From positions 1 through 64,000 of the forward strand of contig JACCGJ010019403.1 in assembly GCA_013407085.1 (NCBI GenBank): a stretch of 64,000 nt of DNA. Reading direction: 5' to 3'. The notes under the pieces were generated by a model. The model ran no database searches. It was given only the letters and a program-made list of their open reading frames with translations, and was not told the DNA's origin. Both the position numbers and the translations under genes were made by a program. This DNA comes from Atriophallophorus winterbourni. Lineage: Eukaryota; Platyhelminthes; Trematoda; Plagiorchiida; Microphallidae. This document shows positions 11,061 through 24,800 of this stretch, piece by piece (position 1 is the stretch's first letter; each line of letters opens with the position of its first letter).

Positions 11061-11099
11061 CTCATTTTCCGTTGGAGCAGGTATTTTTTGAACTCATAT

Positions 11100-12272
11100 C
11101 TATCGGTAAATGGTGAGTAATGATAGTTCAGTGGAAAAATAAAAGCTGATTCTATTACTGGCGTAATTAATCGGAAAAATATCAATAATAGAGTAAAATA
11201 GTTATTCTATTTTACTGCAAATTCAAGGAATAGCGAAAATTCGTAATGACTTTTATCGGAGCGTGGGAAATACAATCAAGTTGAACGTACCGCGCACAAG
11301 TTTTCCAGATCAAAGTTTAGAATGTTTAATCACATAATCCTCAAAAAATTTTGATTGTCTTCTTTTTACCGTCAATTCTGCGTCACCCGAACTAAACTTG
11401 AATTACAACAAACTTTGCGTTTATCTAACTTATATTTGCTTTATCCCATGTGGCGTAAATTTAAACTAATTCCTAAATATATCACATTAAATTATTAATG
11501 CTACCATTTGGAAGCATTTTAAAACGTGCTATGATTTTTCCAAAAATCTTCTACAGAATATTTGAAACAATATAATTAGTATACAGATTCCTCTTCTATT
11601 TACTTTCATTAGGTGTAGTGGTAAGCCGTAAGTAAAGCGTATATACTTAATGAAATATTCAGTTGAGTAACAATGTAATAGAAAGTATAGCAACAGCATA
11701 ACGGAATCTCTGCGTTCCATTTTTCGACTTACCACTGACACATATTTTCTAACATATTTTTCTTCTCCGGAGTCTCACTCGTTCGATAATAATCAATATT
11801 CAATAATTATATAAAGAAATATAAAAATATCTTTATTATAAAAAACGTTTTCGCATTTTTTCACAATTTAGGTCGTCAGGCGTTTACGACATAGTTATAG
11901 TGAGTATATGTTAATTGGTTGCAAATAAAACGACACGCGGCATCACGATGGAAAGCAGTTATGAACCAAAACGTACCTTTGGAATTATTGACGAATCTTT
12001 TAGAAGGAAATGATAATTTCTTCAAATTTATTCATCATTCCAGAAAGAAAGAGACTTGGCTATGAGTTACCACTGAAAATTTGCTACAGGTGTCATCTTT
12101 TGTTGCTAGAGGACCTCAATTCAGTGTCCAACAAATTAAAATATTTTCATATAGTAACCATATAATCTTAAGGGTCTCTCATTCGCAATTTCCCATTGAT
12201 ACATCCTTTCCGCATTCAGAATTATGTTATTTACTGTTAGGTTCCTAATTTTATCCAGAAAGTGAATGACTT
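11100..12272. other. AT-rich spacer, no gene seen
   Basis: No coding similarity, RNA gene or clear repeat could be recognised. A minus-strand frame at 11741-11529 has no recognisable features. Confidence 0.5.
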
Positions 12273-12280
12273 AATTTTGT

Positions 12281-12329
12281 TCTTCTTCTTCTTCTTCTTC
12301 TTCTTCTTCTTTTTCTTCTTCTTCTTCTA
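12281..12329 (+). repeat. (TTC)n microsatellite
   Basis: About 16 units of TTC/CTT with one T-rich interruption. It lies where the 3' end of the minus-strand LINE is expected and is therefore probably its (GAA)n tail, later expanded. Confidence 0.85.
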
Positions 12330-13780
12330 CTTATTCTTATTCCTAATAGACGACAGAAGGTCAAGCCCTTGTAAGCCGCATCTCTTTATATCAGCAGCAT
12401 AGTCCTGGAGAACCGCAGTTGAAGAAATCCTGTCCAGTGTTGTTCAGCATCGTCGTGATTACAGGCAATACCTTATCCAAAAGTTGCTTGAATTGGTTAT
12501 CAGAGCTCGCTGAGATAACCTCTTCCGGAAGCGCATTCCACAAGTTAACAATTCTTGTTGAGAGCGTGAATCCCTGTGGTAGGCGTAGTGTCCTTCGCTT
12601 TTGAAGCTTTAGAGCATGGCCACGGGTTCTTGAGTCCGTCACGAGAGGGAAAAACTCGCGCAGCTCGTCACCATAAGCTCCCAGTAATATGCGACGAGTT
12701 AGCAGCAGGTCGTAGCGCACACGCCGAATACTGAGCGACATGAGGTTGAGGCGTTGAACTCTCTCCACATAAGGAATTGATTTCAATCCTTGTACTCGTT
12801 TCGTCGCCCGCCTTTGCAATTTTTCCAACAAGTCACGTTCTCCCTTGGTTTGAGGATTGGTGGCTGGCAAACCATATTCCAAAACTGGTCTTGTATGTGG
12901 AATAAAGAATGCAAAACATTTGTGAAGTGATCGCCGAAAACGACCGACTAATAGCCCACCATGCGCGGTTTGCAGCAGCAGCTTTTCTGTTCGTATCCTC
13001 CTTAGATTTAAGCGTCCGAGTCACAATCGTACCCAGGTCACGTTCAGTATCAACCCACTTCAGTTGATGATCCCCGAGGAACTACGCACCTCCGAGCGTG
13101 CTTGGCCTCAAAAGCATTACAGCGTATTTTTGTCGGTTTACAGGAAGCTGCCATTTTACCTTCCAATCAAGCAATTTGTTTAATTCGTTCTGGAAAATGG
13201 TATTATCAGCAGAAGAGCTCACTGTACCCCAAACTTTCAGATCATCCGCGAAAATTAGACAATTCATGTTTAATGAGTTGGGGATGTCATTAAAATATAC
13301 TTTAAAAAGTAACGGGCCGAGAACAGATCCTTGCGGAACCTCGGAAGTTGGACGTGTAACCTGCGATTTGACTCCGTTAACCTCGACCTGTGTATAACGG
13401 TCAACAAGGAAGTCTTCAAACCAAGTTAAAACAGGTCCCTCTACACCACGAGCACGGAGCTTGAGCAATAGACGTTGAAATGGAACACCGTCAAAAGCCT
13501 TACTGAAGTCAATGAAGGCAATGACTACCGGGTGACCCAGATCAAGTTCAGCACACCAGTGCTCGCGAGCAGTGATGAGATTGGATGAGCATGATCGCTT
13601 GGCGTAAAACTATGTTGAGCAGATGTTAACTGACTGGTTGCAAGGAGAAAATCTTCAATCTGTATCTTCAGCAGTCGTTTCAAAGTTTTTACAACTACCG
13701 AAGTGAGGGTAACCGGTCGGTAGTTAGCCGGATCAATTGTCATTCGTATTGTTCCTGAAACGTTTCCAATTATCAACTTG
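12281..13780 (-). mobile_element. 5'-truncated CR1-like LINE with a GAA-repeat tail
   Basis: Minus-strand frames give, in order, the RT N-terminal part (13776-13525, ANYRPVTLTSVVVKTLK), the RT palm (13468-13082, VPQGSVLGPLLF and CLIFADDLKVWG) and the C-terminal domain (13024-12391, with NLMSLSIRRVRYDLLLTRRI and RIVNLWNALPEEV). Just past the stop, at 12329-12281, the minus strand reads (GAA)n, a likely 3' tail. The 5' end is cut near 13780, so ORF1 and the endonuclease are missing. Frameshifts near 13500, 13050 and 12850 disable it. It is a different subfamily from the 7.5-11.1 kb element. Confidence 0.8.
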
Positions 13781-14221
13781 AAACACTTCTAATCATAATA
13801 GATTACAATTCCCATTTATCGAAGCTCTGCTTTATGTACTGGAAAATATTTGGAGCTGGTGCTCAAGATTCTTTTATATTTGCTACTTATTCAATAAAGT
13901 TCTCGTCAATACGGACATATTCCGACACCGGGTGGTTTTTTCATTTTTTTGGTGAGATTTATAAATGTTTTCGTATATACAGATATGGTAACCACAATCA
14001 GCATCGTTCGCAATAACTAAACAATCTCAATTTACAAACATTGCTTTGCGCATATTGTTTCACAAGCGTATACAGATGATAATATTTAACTAACAGATTG
14101 AATTGAACAGAGGATTTTTCCAGGTTTCCTAGATAACTTATATCTGTGATAATTTCAATACGCATTGCGTTACTTTGTAGATTTTCATGACACTTTAAAC
14201 AAATAATTAGAATTTATTTAT

Positions 14222-14580
14222 GCAACTGTTGGGTATGTTTAGTACGACCAACCTGTTAAATCACATGAGCCCACTCTCATGTAGACTGGGTTTGAACCCA
14301 TGAACATGAACTAAAAAGCTCATTTGCATGCATTTTCACACAAACACATCGCGACCGGATTCGTGCTGTTTGCACTCAACGGGTAGGTACAGTAGGATCA
14401 GGATACGCTTGCGCTTCAAACAGTGGAATAATGCTGAACAAGTTTGTGCTGGTATGCCACTCTTGGTCGGTACAACCAACCTGTTCAATCACATGAGCCC
14501 ATACTCATGTAGAATGAGCTTGAACTTTTGACCATGAACAAAAATGATCATTTGCATGCATTTCAGTCGCACACACCCCA
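14222..14580 (-). mobile_element. Ribozyme repeat, copy A (partial dimer)
   Basis: Read on the minus strand this is one full unit and part of a second, offset by about 232 bp: the block TTCAATCACATGAGCCCA or a variant recurs at about 14255 and 14487, each time followed by CATTTGCATGCATTT. Between them lies a decayed hammerhead (14352-14400) with CCGTTGA in place of CTGATGA, so it should be inactive. A GGGTTCAAACCCA-like stretch resembles a pol III B box. Confidence 0.75.
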
Positions 14581-15762
14581 TGATTCGAAGGTAGTATTGA
14601 ATGCGTTGACACAATTTATTGATTAAGGTGAAAACTTTCACAACCATGTTGAGGGCATTATTTTGGTGATTTAATTCGCCAATGCAAGGTGAGAGTGTGT
14701 CATGCGCGTATGATTGTCAGTGACGAGAAATATATTATCGTCATCCGCACAAGGAGATTGGGAGATCTCGATAAGGCTTACAATAATTTTGTATAAAAAA
14801 ACTTCAAATCTTTCAATTCATGTTACAAACATATATTGTTAGGCTCAGTTGTTTGTAATTTTAAGAATATAATAAATTCGGATAACAGAACAACATGATT
14901 CGTCTAACTTATTAACTAAACATACAAGTTAAATGTTTGCTTTTATTTTCTTACTGTAAATAGTATTATTTTAGTATGATTAATATTTTACATTATAACC
15001 CGAACCAAATGAAAAATAACGATTCGGGTTGCAACTTTTTGAGGTAATCCAAAAACCTCATATCTTGATAATGTTCAATCACAAACCCAAACATGATCGA
15101 TGCAATCTTACAATAAATAACAACAAGTATTTCAGTTATTTTTGGTGATTCATTTAATCATTTATATTTTTTATTACATATATTCCTGACGTACAGGTGA
15201 TTTTAAACTATATCTCATAGTTTTACAGAATGTAGATTTCTGAATACGGAATTTTATAATTTTACGCGTCACACCGGTTGCATGCGTTTTAAATGAGTCA
15301 ATATATTAGCGTTATTTGAATAACTTTTAGACATCAACATTTCTGATCGTGAACTCAATAAAAATAAACACAATTATACTTCTAAACCTCTGTTATATAT
15401 TGTTGATGGAATGGACTAAAATATTGGAACACGAATTCAGAGAATGATTTTAGGTACGCGTATAAACGGCCTGTGTATTTTGTTCATTACATTTTTAACA
15501 CTCATGTTAGTGACCTTTTAAATGGTGAAAAATTAGTGAACAAAGTCACAACTGAATTACAGAATATTAATAGATCAAGCGCTCAAAAGTGTAGATAGTT
15601 GTGGACATATTATGTCGATATATTAGAAAGTATTACATGGAAGCAGCCTCGTTGGATAGAATGATTATCACAAGTGGCTTAAAAACCAAAAGTGTTTAAC
15701 ATTAACCCGGCTATTTTTACTGTTTCGAAATAAATTTGTATCGTTTTGTAAACTTTACTAAA

Positions 15763-15833
15763 ATGAATCGTTTTCCATCTTTAGCGAATAAAATGTCGGA
15801 TGAAAAATTTAAATTACTTACATTGAACTGCTG
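15763..15833 (+). CDS. SMPD2: SMPD2-like exon 1
   Basis: It encodes residues 1-24 (first two bases of Trp24), ending in KLLTLNC. ATG codons at 15763 and 15793 are both in frame; the upstream one is chosen as the longest, while the second would begin closer to the conserved core. The donor GTTTGT follows at 15834 (phase 2). Confidence 0.8.
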
Positions 15834-18800
15834 GTTTGTGATGACCGTTCGACTGTGTTAATAGAATAATATTCTAGGGGTGTATTTAAACCTTTGCGCA
15901 CGGTTCGAAAAGATGATCGCCTGAAATTCCTGGCTCAGCGTTTATCCAATGGCACGTATGATATCATCATGCTCCAAGAAGTAAGCTTTCCTTTTGAGAG
16001 GTCATTATCAAAGATTTGGACTGACCATGATTTTAAAATGCTTCAAAATGCCCTGCACAAACACTACAAACATTCAGTTTATTTTCACAAGTGAGTCTTT
16101 AATGTCGCATATTCATATTCTTTGATAAGCAAGTACATCGGTATGGGGATGTGCATTTTCTCAAAATGGCCAATCGACAGTATTTTCGCTCACCCCTACA
16201 ATGCGAGCGGTTACGCTCATCGGATACATCAAGGTGATTGGTATTGTGGAAAAGGTGTTGGGTTAGCCCGAGTAACCAGTCCTTGTGGATTCCGTATCAA
16301 TTTATATAATACTCACGTAAGTCACTAGGAACGCGAATATTCTTTTCTTTAATGCTCAATTGTCTCCGAAAGAGATAGCGGTATACATATTGTCATGAAT
16401 TACGTATTGCTATATGTTGAAGGGTTTTTCATCTTTTCAAATCCCTACCTGATGAGTGCAAACAGCACGAGTTGGTCGTGGTGTGTGTGTGTGTGTGATA
16501 GTAATGCATGCAAATGAGCGTTTTTGTTCATGGTCATGGATTCAAACCCTGCCTACATGAGTGAGGGCTCATGTGATTGAACAGGTTGGTCATGCCAGCC
16601 TTATCCAACAGTGGCATACACGCACAACTTGTTTACCATTCTTCCACTGTTTCAAGCGTGTGCGGATCCTGATCCTACTTTTCCTACCTGATGAATGCAA
16701 ACAGCTCGAAATCGGTAGTGGAATGTGTGTTTGATGCAAATGCATGCAAATGAGCGTTTTTGTTTACAAATTATTCATTTGATAAAACTTAATTGAGTAA
16801 GAATTAATATATTGATGTGTCATGAGTGGTTGGTTAGGAGTATATTGCTAAGCGGGATAAATCAATAACGTTTGAGGCGAATACATGGTTCAAGAATGTA
16901 ACCCTGGAAGATAAACTATTAGTTGTGATGGAATTCAATTGACAGATAGTTCTCATTCGCATCATCGTCCCCGTTTATGTCACATGAAATGATGCAGATG
17001 ATACCATAACTAAAGTTGGATGGAATAGCAAGATCGAAACAGTGAATTACTATCAAAGTTGGAAGATGTTTGATAATTTGTCTGCATATATCAAACAATA
17101 ACAAAGAATATCAGTCTTCAATAAACGAATTGGTCCCAGTATATTTATTATTTTCCAGCGATTAACATTGTAGAGCTTGGTGACCGGCCGTGAAGCTACA
17201 TGTGCCTTAATATCATATGACGACGATCTGAATCATCAGAGCTGGTAGAAATGCCGTTGAAAAGAACTGGGCTTATCCTTTGCAAACTAATTAATTGGTG
17301 AATTAATTAGTTAATTATATTTTTGTTTTTCTTCTACAATTGATTGACCTTAACCGCATTAGTATTGCACTTTTACGCAAATGGGCCACTGTGTCAAACG
17401 ACCTTGACGGTGCTCACTTTTATTAGAGTGATACACATACACACTTTAGTAGGCGAATCGGCCATTGATCCTGGCCATGCCTACGTCATACCCCCAAGTT
17501 TAATGTAGGCTGTTTTGCTGTAAGGTAGAAACAGAGGTTGGCTGCTACTTAGTCATGTTCCCTGTCCTGACTATCATCCATGGTGTGACGAAGTTTCTTT
17601 GCCAGGACGTGAAACACTCAAAACCAGCTCTAACCGGTTACACTACAATTTCTTTCATTATGAATACACGATCACTCCTGAATATATTCCAATCGCTTGC
17701 TAATTCATTGGTGATTATTAAACTTCATTCAAATCAAGTTTACTGATGAAATTAAACAGTTTTCATGTGCACATGAGTATAGTCACAACCTTCCTATTGT
17801 TGAACAAAAATGGTAAATAATACATTCAATTGTTTCAATTTCGCTTAAATTCACCAAATTATTCAAGATAGCTATATTCTATGTATTTGTTACTCGAAAC
17901 GCAATAAAGTAAATAACTTAGACGAATTTTGCACTAGTAGAACTCTTGTATTTTTAGGGTTTGAACGGAACTTTCTAATTTTTACGATTCAGGTCCTGTG
18001 GTTATTTACCAGTGGCCTTTACAAAAACCGCAAGCATTAAAAACTTTTAAAAAAGACGTAGACACAAATAAATAGAATCCAGTGTATATCAAACACACGA
18101 TAAATCAGAGAAATTTTCTGGCGACGTTCTGTCCATCGTGCCATGCAGTCGCATTAATTTGAGGTCAGTTCATTACCTAACTACTCTAACGGATTGCACA
18201 CAAATTCCTTTGCATCAGTTCATTACAATTTGAACTTTACTTCAATCAATATCTTCACGCATTTCTTAGGGTATGAGAGTAATCTAGAAGGCAACAGAAA
18301 AACTCCGGTCATCAATAGGCGTGGAGAGACATTAGTGCGTTCTAAAGACTACATGCGTATTATAACAACCCTTAAATTGCGGATAAATATCAGGAAATAA
18401 AGAAGACCAAAATGAATCGGGTCCCTTCTTGAAATTCCCTACCGAAGTGAAACAAACAACATCTTTGGGAAGACGTATCCAGTAATTTACTACCCTTTCA
18501 TTGAAGAAGTAATTATGAACATTAGACCGGCCAATTTTAGTGGGCGGCCTCGAGTACCCACACTTGGCGCGAGAGCATACTTTTCACTTGGATGAACAGT
18601 ACTGAAACCTGGCATAATTTTGAAGTTTTTAATCGGGTCTCCACATAGCTGCCTTCTTTTCAGTGAGAAGAGATCTAGACTCAGCAATTGTTCCTCATTC
18701 GTCCAACCTGATTTTCATTCAGTCATACGAGCAGCGAGGCAATAAACAACTTCAAGTTTGGCAATTTTTCCAAATAAAGTTACCATGCTTGAACGCGAAA

Positions 18801-21800
18801 CTGGGAATGCAGTCAATAATTGTATAACAACTTCCGGGGACCTGCAGGATAAAACTGAACGAAGGCAAAAAAAGCTCACTTCTAGCGCGTTTTGCAGCAA
18901 CTGCACGTTGAACAACCCATTTAAAGTCCGCTGAAACAACTGTGCCTAAGTCACGAACTTTCGGCACCCCATTTAGACCAAGCATACCATCTGGTCCACC
19001 AAACTCTAGCTTCTTAATGATTTTAGACAACAAATAGCTTTTAGTGAAGTTAATTGGCAAACACCATGTAGCAGACAGCTTGATGACCGTTTTGATATCC
19101 TTGAAAAAATCCTGCTAATTCAGGAATCTGATATACTTGATATGATCCGCAAAACTGGTATGAACACTTGAGCGCCGCTGCTAAGTCATTGATGAAAATA
19201 AGGAAAGGTAATGGTCCGAGTAATAAACCCCGTGGGACTCCACTAACAACTTTTATTTGCGTATCATGGAGTGAAAATATCTATTGCTTAAGAAGTCTAT
19301 TATCCAGTTCCTCAGAAGGCCATATTTACCCATATAATTAGTTTTGGCTGCAAGAAATCCGTGGTTTTCCGAATCAAAGTCCTTACAAAATTACGAGTGA
19401 TAAAAACTTAAACTTTTTGGCCTTTATCTAGCCTCTTGTTGACCTCATTTAGAAAACACAAGAGGTTTGTTTGACACGACTTTCCTTTAAGGAATCCATG
19501 CTGAGCAGACTTCAGCAACGAGCAATCAACTAAATGGCGACAGATCATATCCCTAATAAGTCTCTCTAGGATTTTACAAAGGATGCAAGTGAGACTAACT
19601 AAGGATCGACTGCCACCTTTATGTATTGGGTAAACATCAACCGGCTTCCAAATACTTGGAATTAATTCATTCTGCAAGGAAACGTTGAAAAGTCGACCCA
19701 CGGGTTCTGCTAGTTGGCGCCAGGTTCTTTATAATTTAGAGGTGAATGTAGTTGCGTTAGTTGCTGCAAGAGCAAGTTTAACCTCATTATCAATGAAGGA
19801 TAACTTCTCGAGTTGAGAAACGCTATCCAAACTTATGATGACTGACATGTTGAGCGAATCAACTTGGCGATCAAGCCTCTGAACAAATTGGAAATGTTTG
19901 AGAAAGGCCGAAGCCTTTTCTGAATCTAAGACCATTTGGGGTCCGTTATCCTGCTGAAGGTTGCCAAAACAATCGCGCGTTTTGCTTTTGGATTGGGTAT
20001 ATCCATAGTAACGCTTCAGGTACTGCTTTATATTGCGCGCCAACCGTGATTCATAGTCACGTTTTGCCTAGCGTTGGATTCCCACAGCCTTATTCCTGAC
20101 CATTTTATGCCTTGTCCAGGACCGTTGTGTCTGAGAAGCTTTTCCAGGCACAGTCCCGGTTTCTGATCACTCGTCGCATCGCAGGTGTCCAGCACTGTGG
20201 CTTGTGGCGTCGTATGATCTGCACCAACAGAGCAAACCTATTTTGCAAGGTAGACAGACAGTGGTGTATAAGCTACCAGTCTGTTTCTATAACACCACCT
20301 GCATATTCAGACAAGATTTATTTAGCTTCCTCTGTGACAACATCCCAGTCTTCACGATTGAACTTGCGGTTCACTTTAGGAGAAGGTTTGTTATACCTAA
20401 TTCATAGTTGGAAGCTGATAATAACGTGATCACGCTTTCCTTGTGGAGTGAGATATTCAACCCGTCGAACCATTTCTTCGCATGAAGAGATTACGAGATC
20501 CAGTATCGAAGGTAAGCAGCCGTGACGGAAACTTGTGGGCTCATTTACATGTTCGCTCATGGCATGCATGTGAGTCCATTCGATGAAGTCTTTAAACATC
20601 TTATTATTCGAACAGTACTGGTTCGGCCAAGATATATACGGTACGTCGAAATCGCCAACTCTAAGAACCTGGAACCCAAGCATGCACAGTAAAGTGAGAT
20701 TGCCAAGCAAATTATGGAAGTCCTGCGATCCTGCTTGAGGGCTCATATATGTGCATGCTATTACCGTAGATTGCTTGTAAGATTGAATGAGGTGTGAGCT
20801 AAGTTGGACGTTGTGTGTGCTAAGTCTAACGCTCGATTCTGAAGTTTGAAGACCGAGACTGAGAAAGATAGCAACACCGCCACCGTTGAAATTACCTGTC
20901 ACATCGGACCACTGAATACCAGCTACAAATTGCGTCAGGAATATGATCAGTTGCATATAGCCAGGATATTCTGTTCTTACATTTACACTTAAGTGGATAT
21001 ATTATACCTTCTTGGAGTCCCCTCGAAGTCAGCTTTCTGGATATCTGACTCTCGTAGCGGTATTTAATAATACGATAAAATTCGGATAACTCGTGATTTT
21101 ACCATATTGGCTGCACGCGTGCAACGCTGTTAATACTCTTCAAGTCCTCAAAGGGATTACGTCATCGGAAAGATCTTATTCTTCGCCATCAACTGGTTAC
21201 ATTATCAACATCGTGCGATCAACTACTGAAGCGCATCGCCGGATACAATTCTGATTTTACTGTTATTTGTGAACACGGCATTTTTGTCTCACTCACGATA
21301 TCCATCATCGATCGCTCGACAGAACAACCGCTTGTGCATACACCGCTGAACAGTGCTGTTCACTGCACTGACCGGATGACCCGAAAAGAAAAAAAGCTCA
21401 TCGGGCCGCAGGTGTACGGTTTGCCAAAGGTCGGAAAGTCTTAAGCCGAAGTCGGTCACGTTTTATTCTTGTTTGTTGAAAGTGCATGCAAAATGCGACA
21501 AATCGCTGACCTCGGATTTGCTAGTGATTATTAATTGAGATAATTGGTCCGGTGTTTGTTACGTTTCCCAAGTTTGCATGGCCAGACCTACAACGTCATC
21601 CTCGGAGGCAAATACCCCTGAGAATTAAATTGAGACGCGTCTAAATGGACTGGAATACAGTATACAAAACTGAATGTTAATAATTGTTAATAATCGTCAT
21701 AACGGCAGCATTGTTGCCCGACTTAAAGGTTACTGCCAAAGAGCCAATTGATTATTCACAAAATTCGAACAGACCAACATTTGCCCAGATAACCGCGCAG

Positions 21801-24800
21801 TTGGTGACAAAAACGGGTAAGTGTTCGCCGGGATCAGTGACTCCTCGCCTTTACGGAAACGAGAAAGGACTCAGCAAAACCATTTCTAAAAAGTCCGACT
21901 CAAATTATAAACCAAATCCGCGGGAAACGCTGTTAGAAGTTAAGCGAAAACATGACTTAGTTGAGTGGTACAAACTCTGTAGTCAGATGAGACTGGCCGC
22001 ATTTAGGCCGTCATCAATAGTTCGGCTGAACCATCACTCGAATTCTCCTCACAAAGATCATCCTCGTATCCATGCAGAACTACCATAATGGGAGCAAAAG
22101 TAATCGAAGAAATCTCGATAAGAAGATAATCCAAAAAGAATTGCATTTCTAGGCCTTTCAAAAGATGCGGCTGACGTACTTTCTCAAGAAAAGTCTGAGC
22201 ACGATCACAAACAGTGGAAATACATAGCCTAAACAATCGGTTTTAAAATAGCCATACTTGTAGATGTTTTTGGGCGCGGCCTGCTAACTGTAAAGGGCAA
22301 GGTCCTAGCCCTTTAAAGCCAACATTCTTGAAAACCGAAATGTCCAATAGTATCAAACGTGAATGGAAAGCTGATAGAGGAAACCTACCCCAAAACGTCA
22401 AGTTTAGCCTGCCCAGGACAATAGCCTGAAGCAAGCAAACGGATAGTACCGACCCATCAACACCTAGTGATGCGGTTGAAACTGAATATCATGCGATAGC
22501 TCCCAAAAGCTTGAGTATTTCGACTCTAAATGGCCCATTGATGGTCTTTTATGATCTGAATACTACAATCTATATGAGATGTTTATATACAAATGCACAA
22601 AGCACATATTTGCGGAGTTAAACGAGATATGCTCGCACTACTCACCTGGCATTATCGCCATTACAGAAACATGGTATTCCTCCCAATTGATTGAGATAGA
22701 GATATCCATTCCAAATAATTATTTCATAAGGAACGATCGAGAGAGAAGTGTCGGTGGCGTTGCTCTTTATTATCATGCTCACCTCCAGTGCCATCAGATA
22801 GAAAACACAGAATTCACCCTCGAAGACACAAGTTAGTTTTCTTTAACACTGATGTCTAGTGAATTTTGTAGAATTGGTGTGTTATACCTGTCCCCCTCAT
22901 CTACGGAATCGTACAACGAACGGTTGATCCAAGTACTGCTGCGCTTGACTCGTACTCAGCAAGCAACAATACTTATTACGGGTGATTTTAACCTGCCTAC
23001 CCTTTATCTCAGGGAGGTTCACTCCCCACAAACGCAGGAATACAAATTTAGAGAAGTACTAGATTCAGTCCCGTTATACAACCATGTTCACGAATGCACA
23101 AGGAGGAGAGGTTCTGACCGCCCCTCTGTGTTGGATTTGGTGTTGACATCGGAAGAACAATCTATCGAAGCGATCGAATTCCAGACTCCGCTGGGTCTCA
23201 GTGATCATTCAGTGCTTGTGTTGGACTATGTTTGCAGTAGTCTTCAATCGCTTGCTCTCAATGGGGTGGCTCGCCGGGTAGATAAATTGGCCCTGAGTAA
23301 ATCGCTCGTGCAGATTCAGCATTGGTCGACGGACCACATAAGCACTGACTCGCAATTGAACGAAGTTGTACATTTTATGAAACTGAAGATAGACGAGAAC
23401 TCGCAGATCGTTCCTTAAATATCCAAACATGAACTTCTTTTTGTTCTCCACAGCAGAACAAAAGAGCATATAGCGGTGAAGCGAGCAGCGCGGATGCAGC
23501 ATAAAGCCAACACTACTTATACTTCTTGGCAACATTTCCGTATGTTACTCTGAAAAGTGACTTCACTTATTCGAGAGGATAAGAAAGCGAACCCATTGAT
23601 GCTGCAATCAAAAATGAAACACAACCCTAAGTTACTATACAAAATCATGAACGCGAAAGCACAAGTCAAACCAGGTACTTTTGCCGTCCAGAATCGTAAA
23701 ATACTCACTGAGACCGCGTTGGAAACCGCGAATGCTCTCGCAATTTAATAATTTAAAGTGTTCGTGCCAAAGGTTTTAGTGGAACGTTGTGAGTATTCAG
23801 TCGACTCAGGAATCGAGACATTTGGCGAAATTTTGGTAAACTAAGTCCGCTCGAGTATTGGCGTTGAACTAATATGAAAATTCAACTACATGCTAAATTT
23901 GTCCTGAAAACAGCTTGGAATGAACCGAGTTACGCTTGTATGCAACTGTTGGATAAGGTTGGTACGACCGACCTGTTCAATCACATCAGCCTACACTCGT
24001 GTAGACTGGGTTTGAGTAAATGACCATGATTAAGAAAGCTCATTTGCATGCATTTCCATCCCACATACCCCACGACCGGTTTCCTTTCTGTTTGCACTCA
24101 TCAGGTACGGACAGTATGATTAGGATCGCCAAGTGCTTAAAACAGTTGAAGAAAGGTAAACAAGTTGTGCTTGTATGCAAACACCATGGAATGTTTCGTG
24201 TGGTGTGTGTGTGATAGCTTGGAAATAATTTGTCGGACCTCGTAAACTAGGTGCGAACGCTGAGGTAGTTCGCACAAATTCATTCAAATATCGGTTCCAT
24301 TGTTGAAGTTCAACAAGGTTTAATGTAACGAAAGATTATCTCCGACTTAAATAACTTAACGCTGTCCTACGACACATTTATTTGAATCCTATAGCTAAAT
24401 CGGAAGTATCCCTTACATCATATTCGCTTCAGAGATCAGCAGTATATGCACAGTCGCGTAAATGATTCGCGCGCTCAAAGATGTTGGATTGACTGAGCAG
24501 TTAGATATTTACTATTCATGAGTGTTGTATCGATCGTTCCGGGAACACGTTGCAATCTCAAGTAAAATTGATTGATTATCTACTACAAGTAACCATTTAA
24601 CAGGAGCGATTTTCATCTTAACGAGTAATTTTCAAGAAGAACAAGAATCGGTGGAAAATGACTTTATTAATGTACACAACTATACGTATTTATGAGCATG
24701 GAGAATGTTTCACGGAAAAATGTCCGAAAATACGCCGAAGCATACCTGGCATTTGGCTAGCTCGGTTGTACACTGCTACGCATTGCATGCTATTCTTGCT

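Larger units (their letters stand above)
7455..11098 (-). mobile_element. CR1-like LINE, near full length, lightly damaged
   Basis: In minus-strand order there is a PHD-like finger and ORF1 (11060-9769), an apurinic-type endonuclease (9739-9017), a reverse transcriptase (8891-7705) and a C-terminal region with VKDLGVLVRTDFKWEDQC ending near 7455. Both the endonuclease and RT catalytic motifs are intact. Damage is limited to a few frameshifts and stops (ORF1 in three overlapping frames; RT split near 8220-8298; stops in the finger). No 3' tail repeat is visible beyond 7455, so the 3' end may be truncated. The clade call rests on the PHD-containing ORF1 and RT pattern. Confidence 0.88.
18395..20956 (-). 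mobile_element. CR1-like LINE, inactive, in intron 3
   Basis: Minus-strand parts in order: endonuclease (20956-20402), RT N-terminal part (20043-19729), RT with HGFLKGKSCQTNLLCF (19701-19408), then palm remnants and the C-terminal region (19060-18490, KVRDLGTVVSADFKW and YALAPSVGTRGRPLKL). The endonuclease has GDFD where GDFN is expected and RDH in place of SDH. The RT active box reads FADH at 19153-19142, losing the second catalytic Asp. Several frame breaks are present. It resembles the 7.5-11.1 kb element most closely. Confidence 0.8.

Noticed and set aside
14283..14300. tRNA gene
   Set aside because: GGGTTTGAACCCA looks like a T-arm, but no cloverleaf or anticodon arm can be placed around it; it belongs to the ribozyme repeat.
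16681..16722. Second unit of copy B as an active hammerhead
   Set aside because: Stem II is mispaired (ATGC with GCTC) and GAAAC has become GAAAT; counted as a decayed copy only.
18194..18400. Small plus-strand frame in intron 3
   Set aside because: No recognisable motif, short, and next to a LINE 3' end on the other strand.
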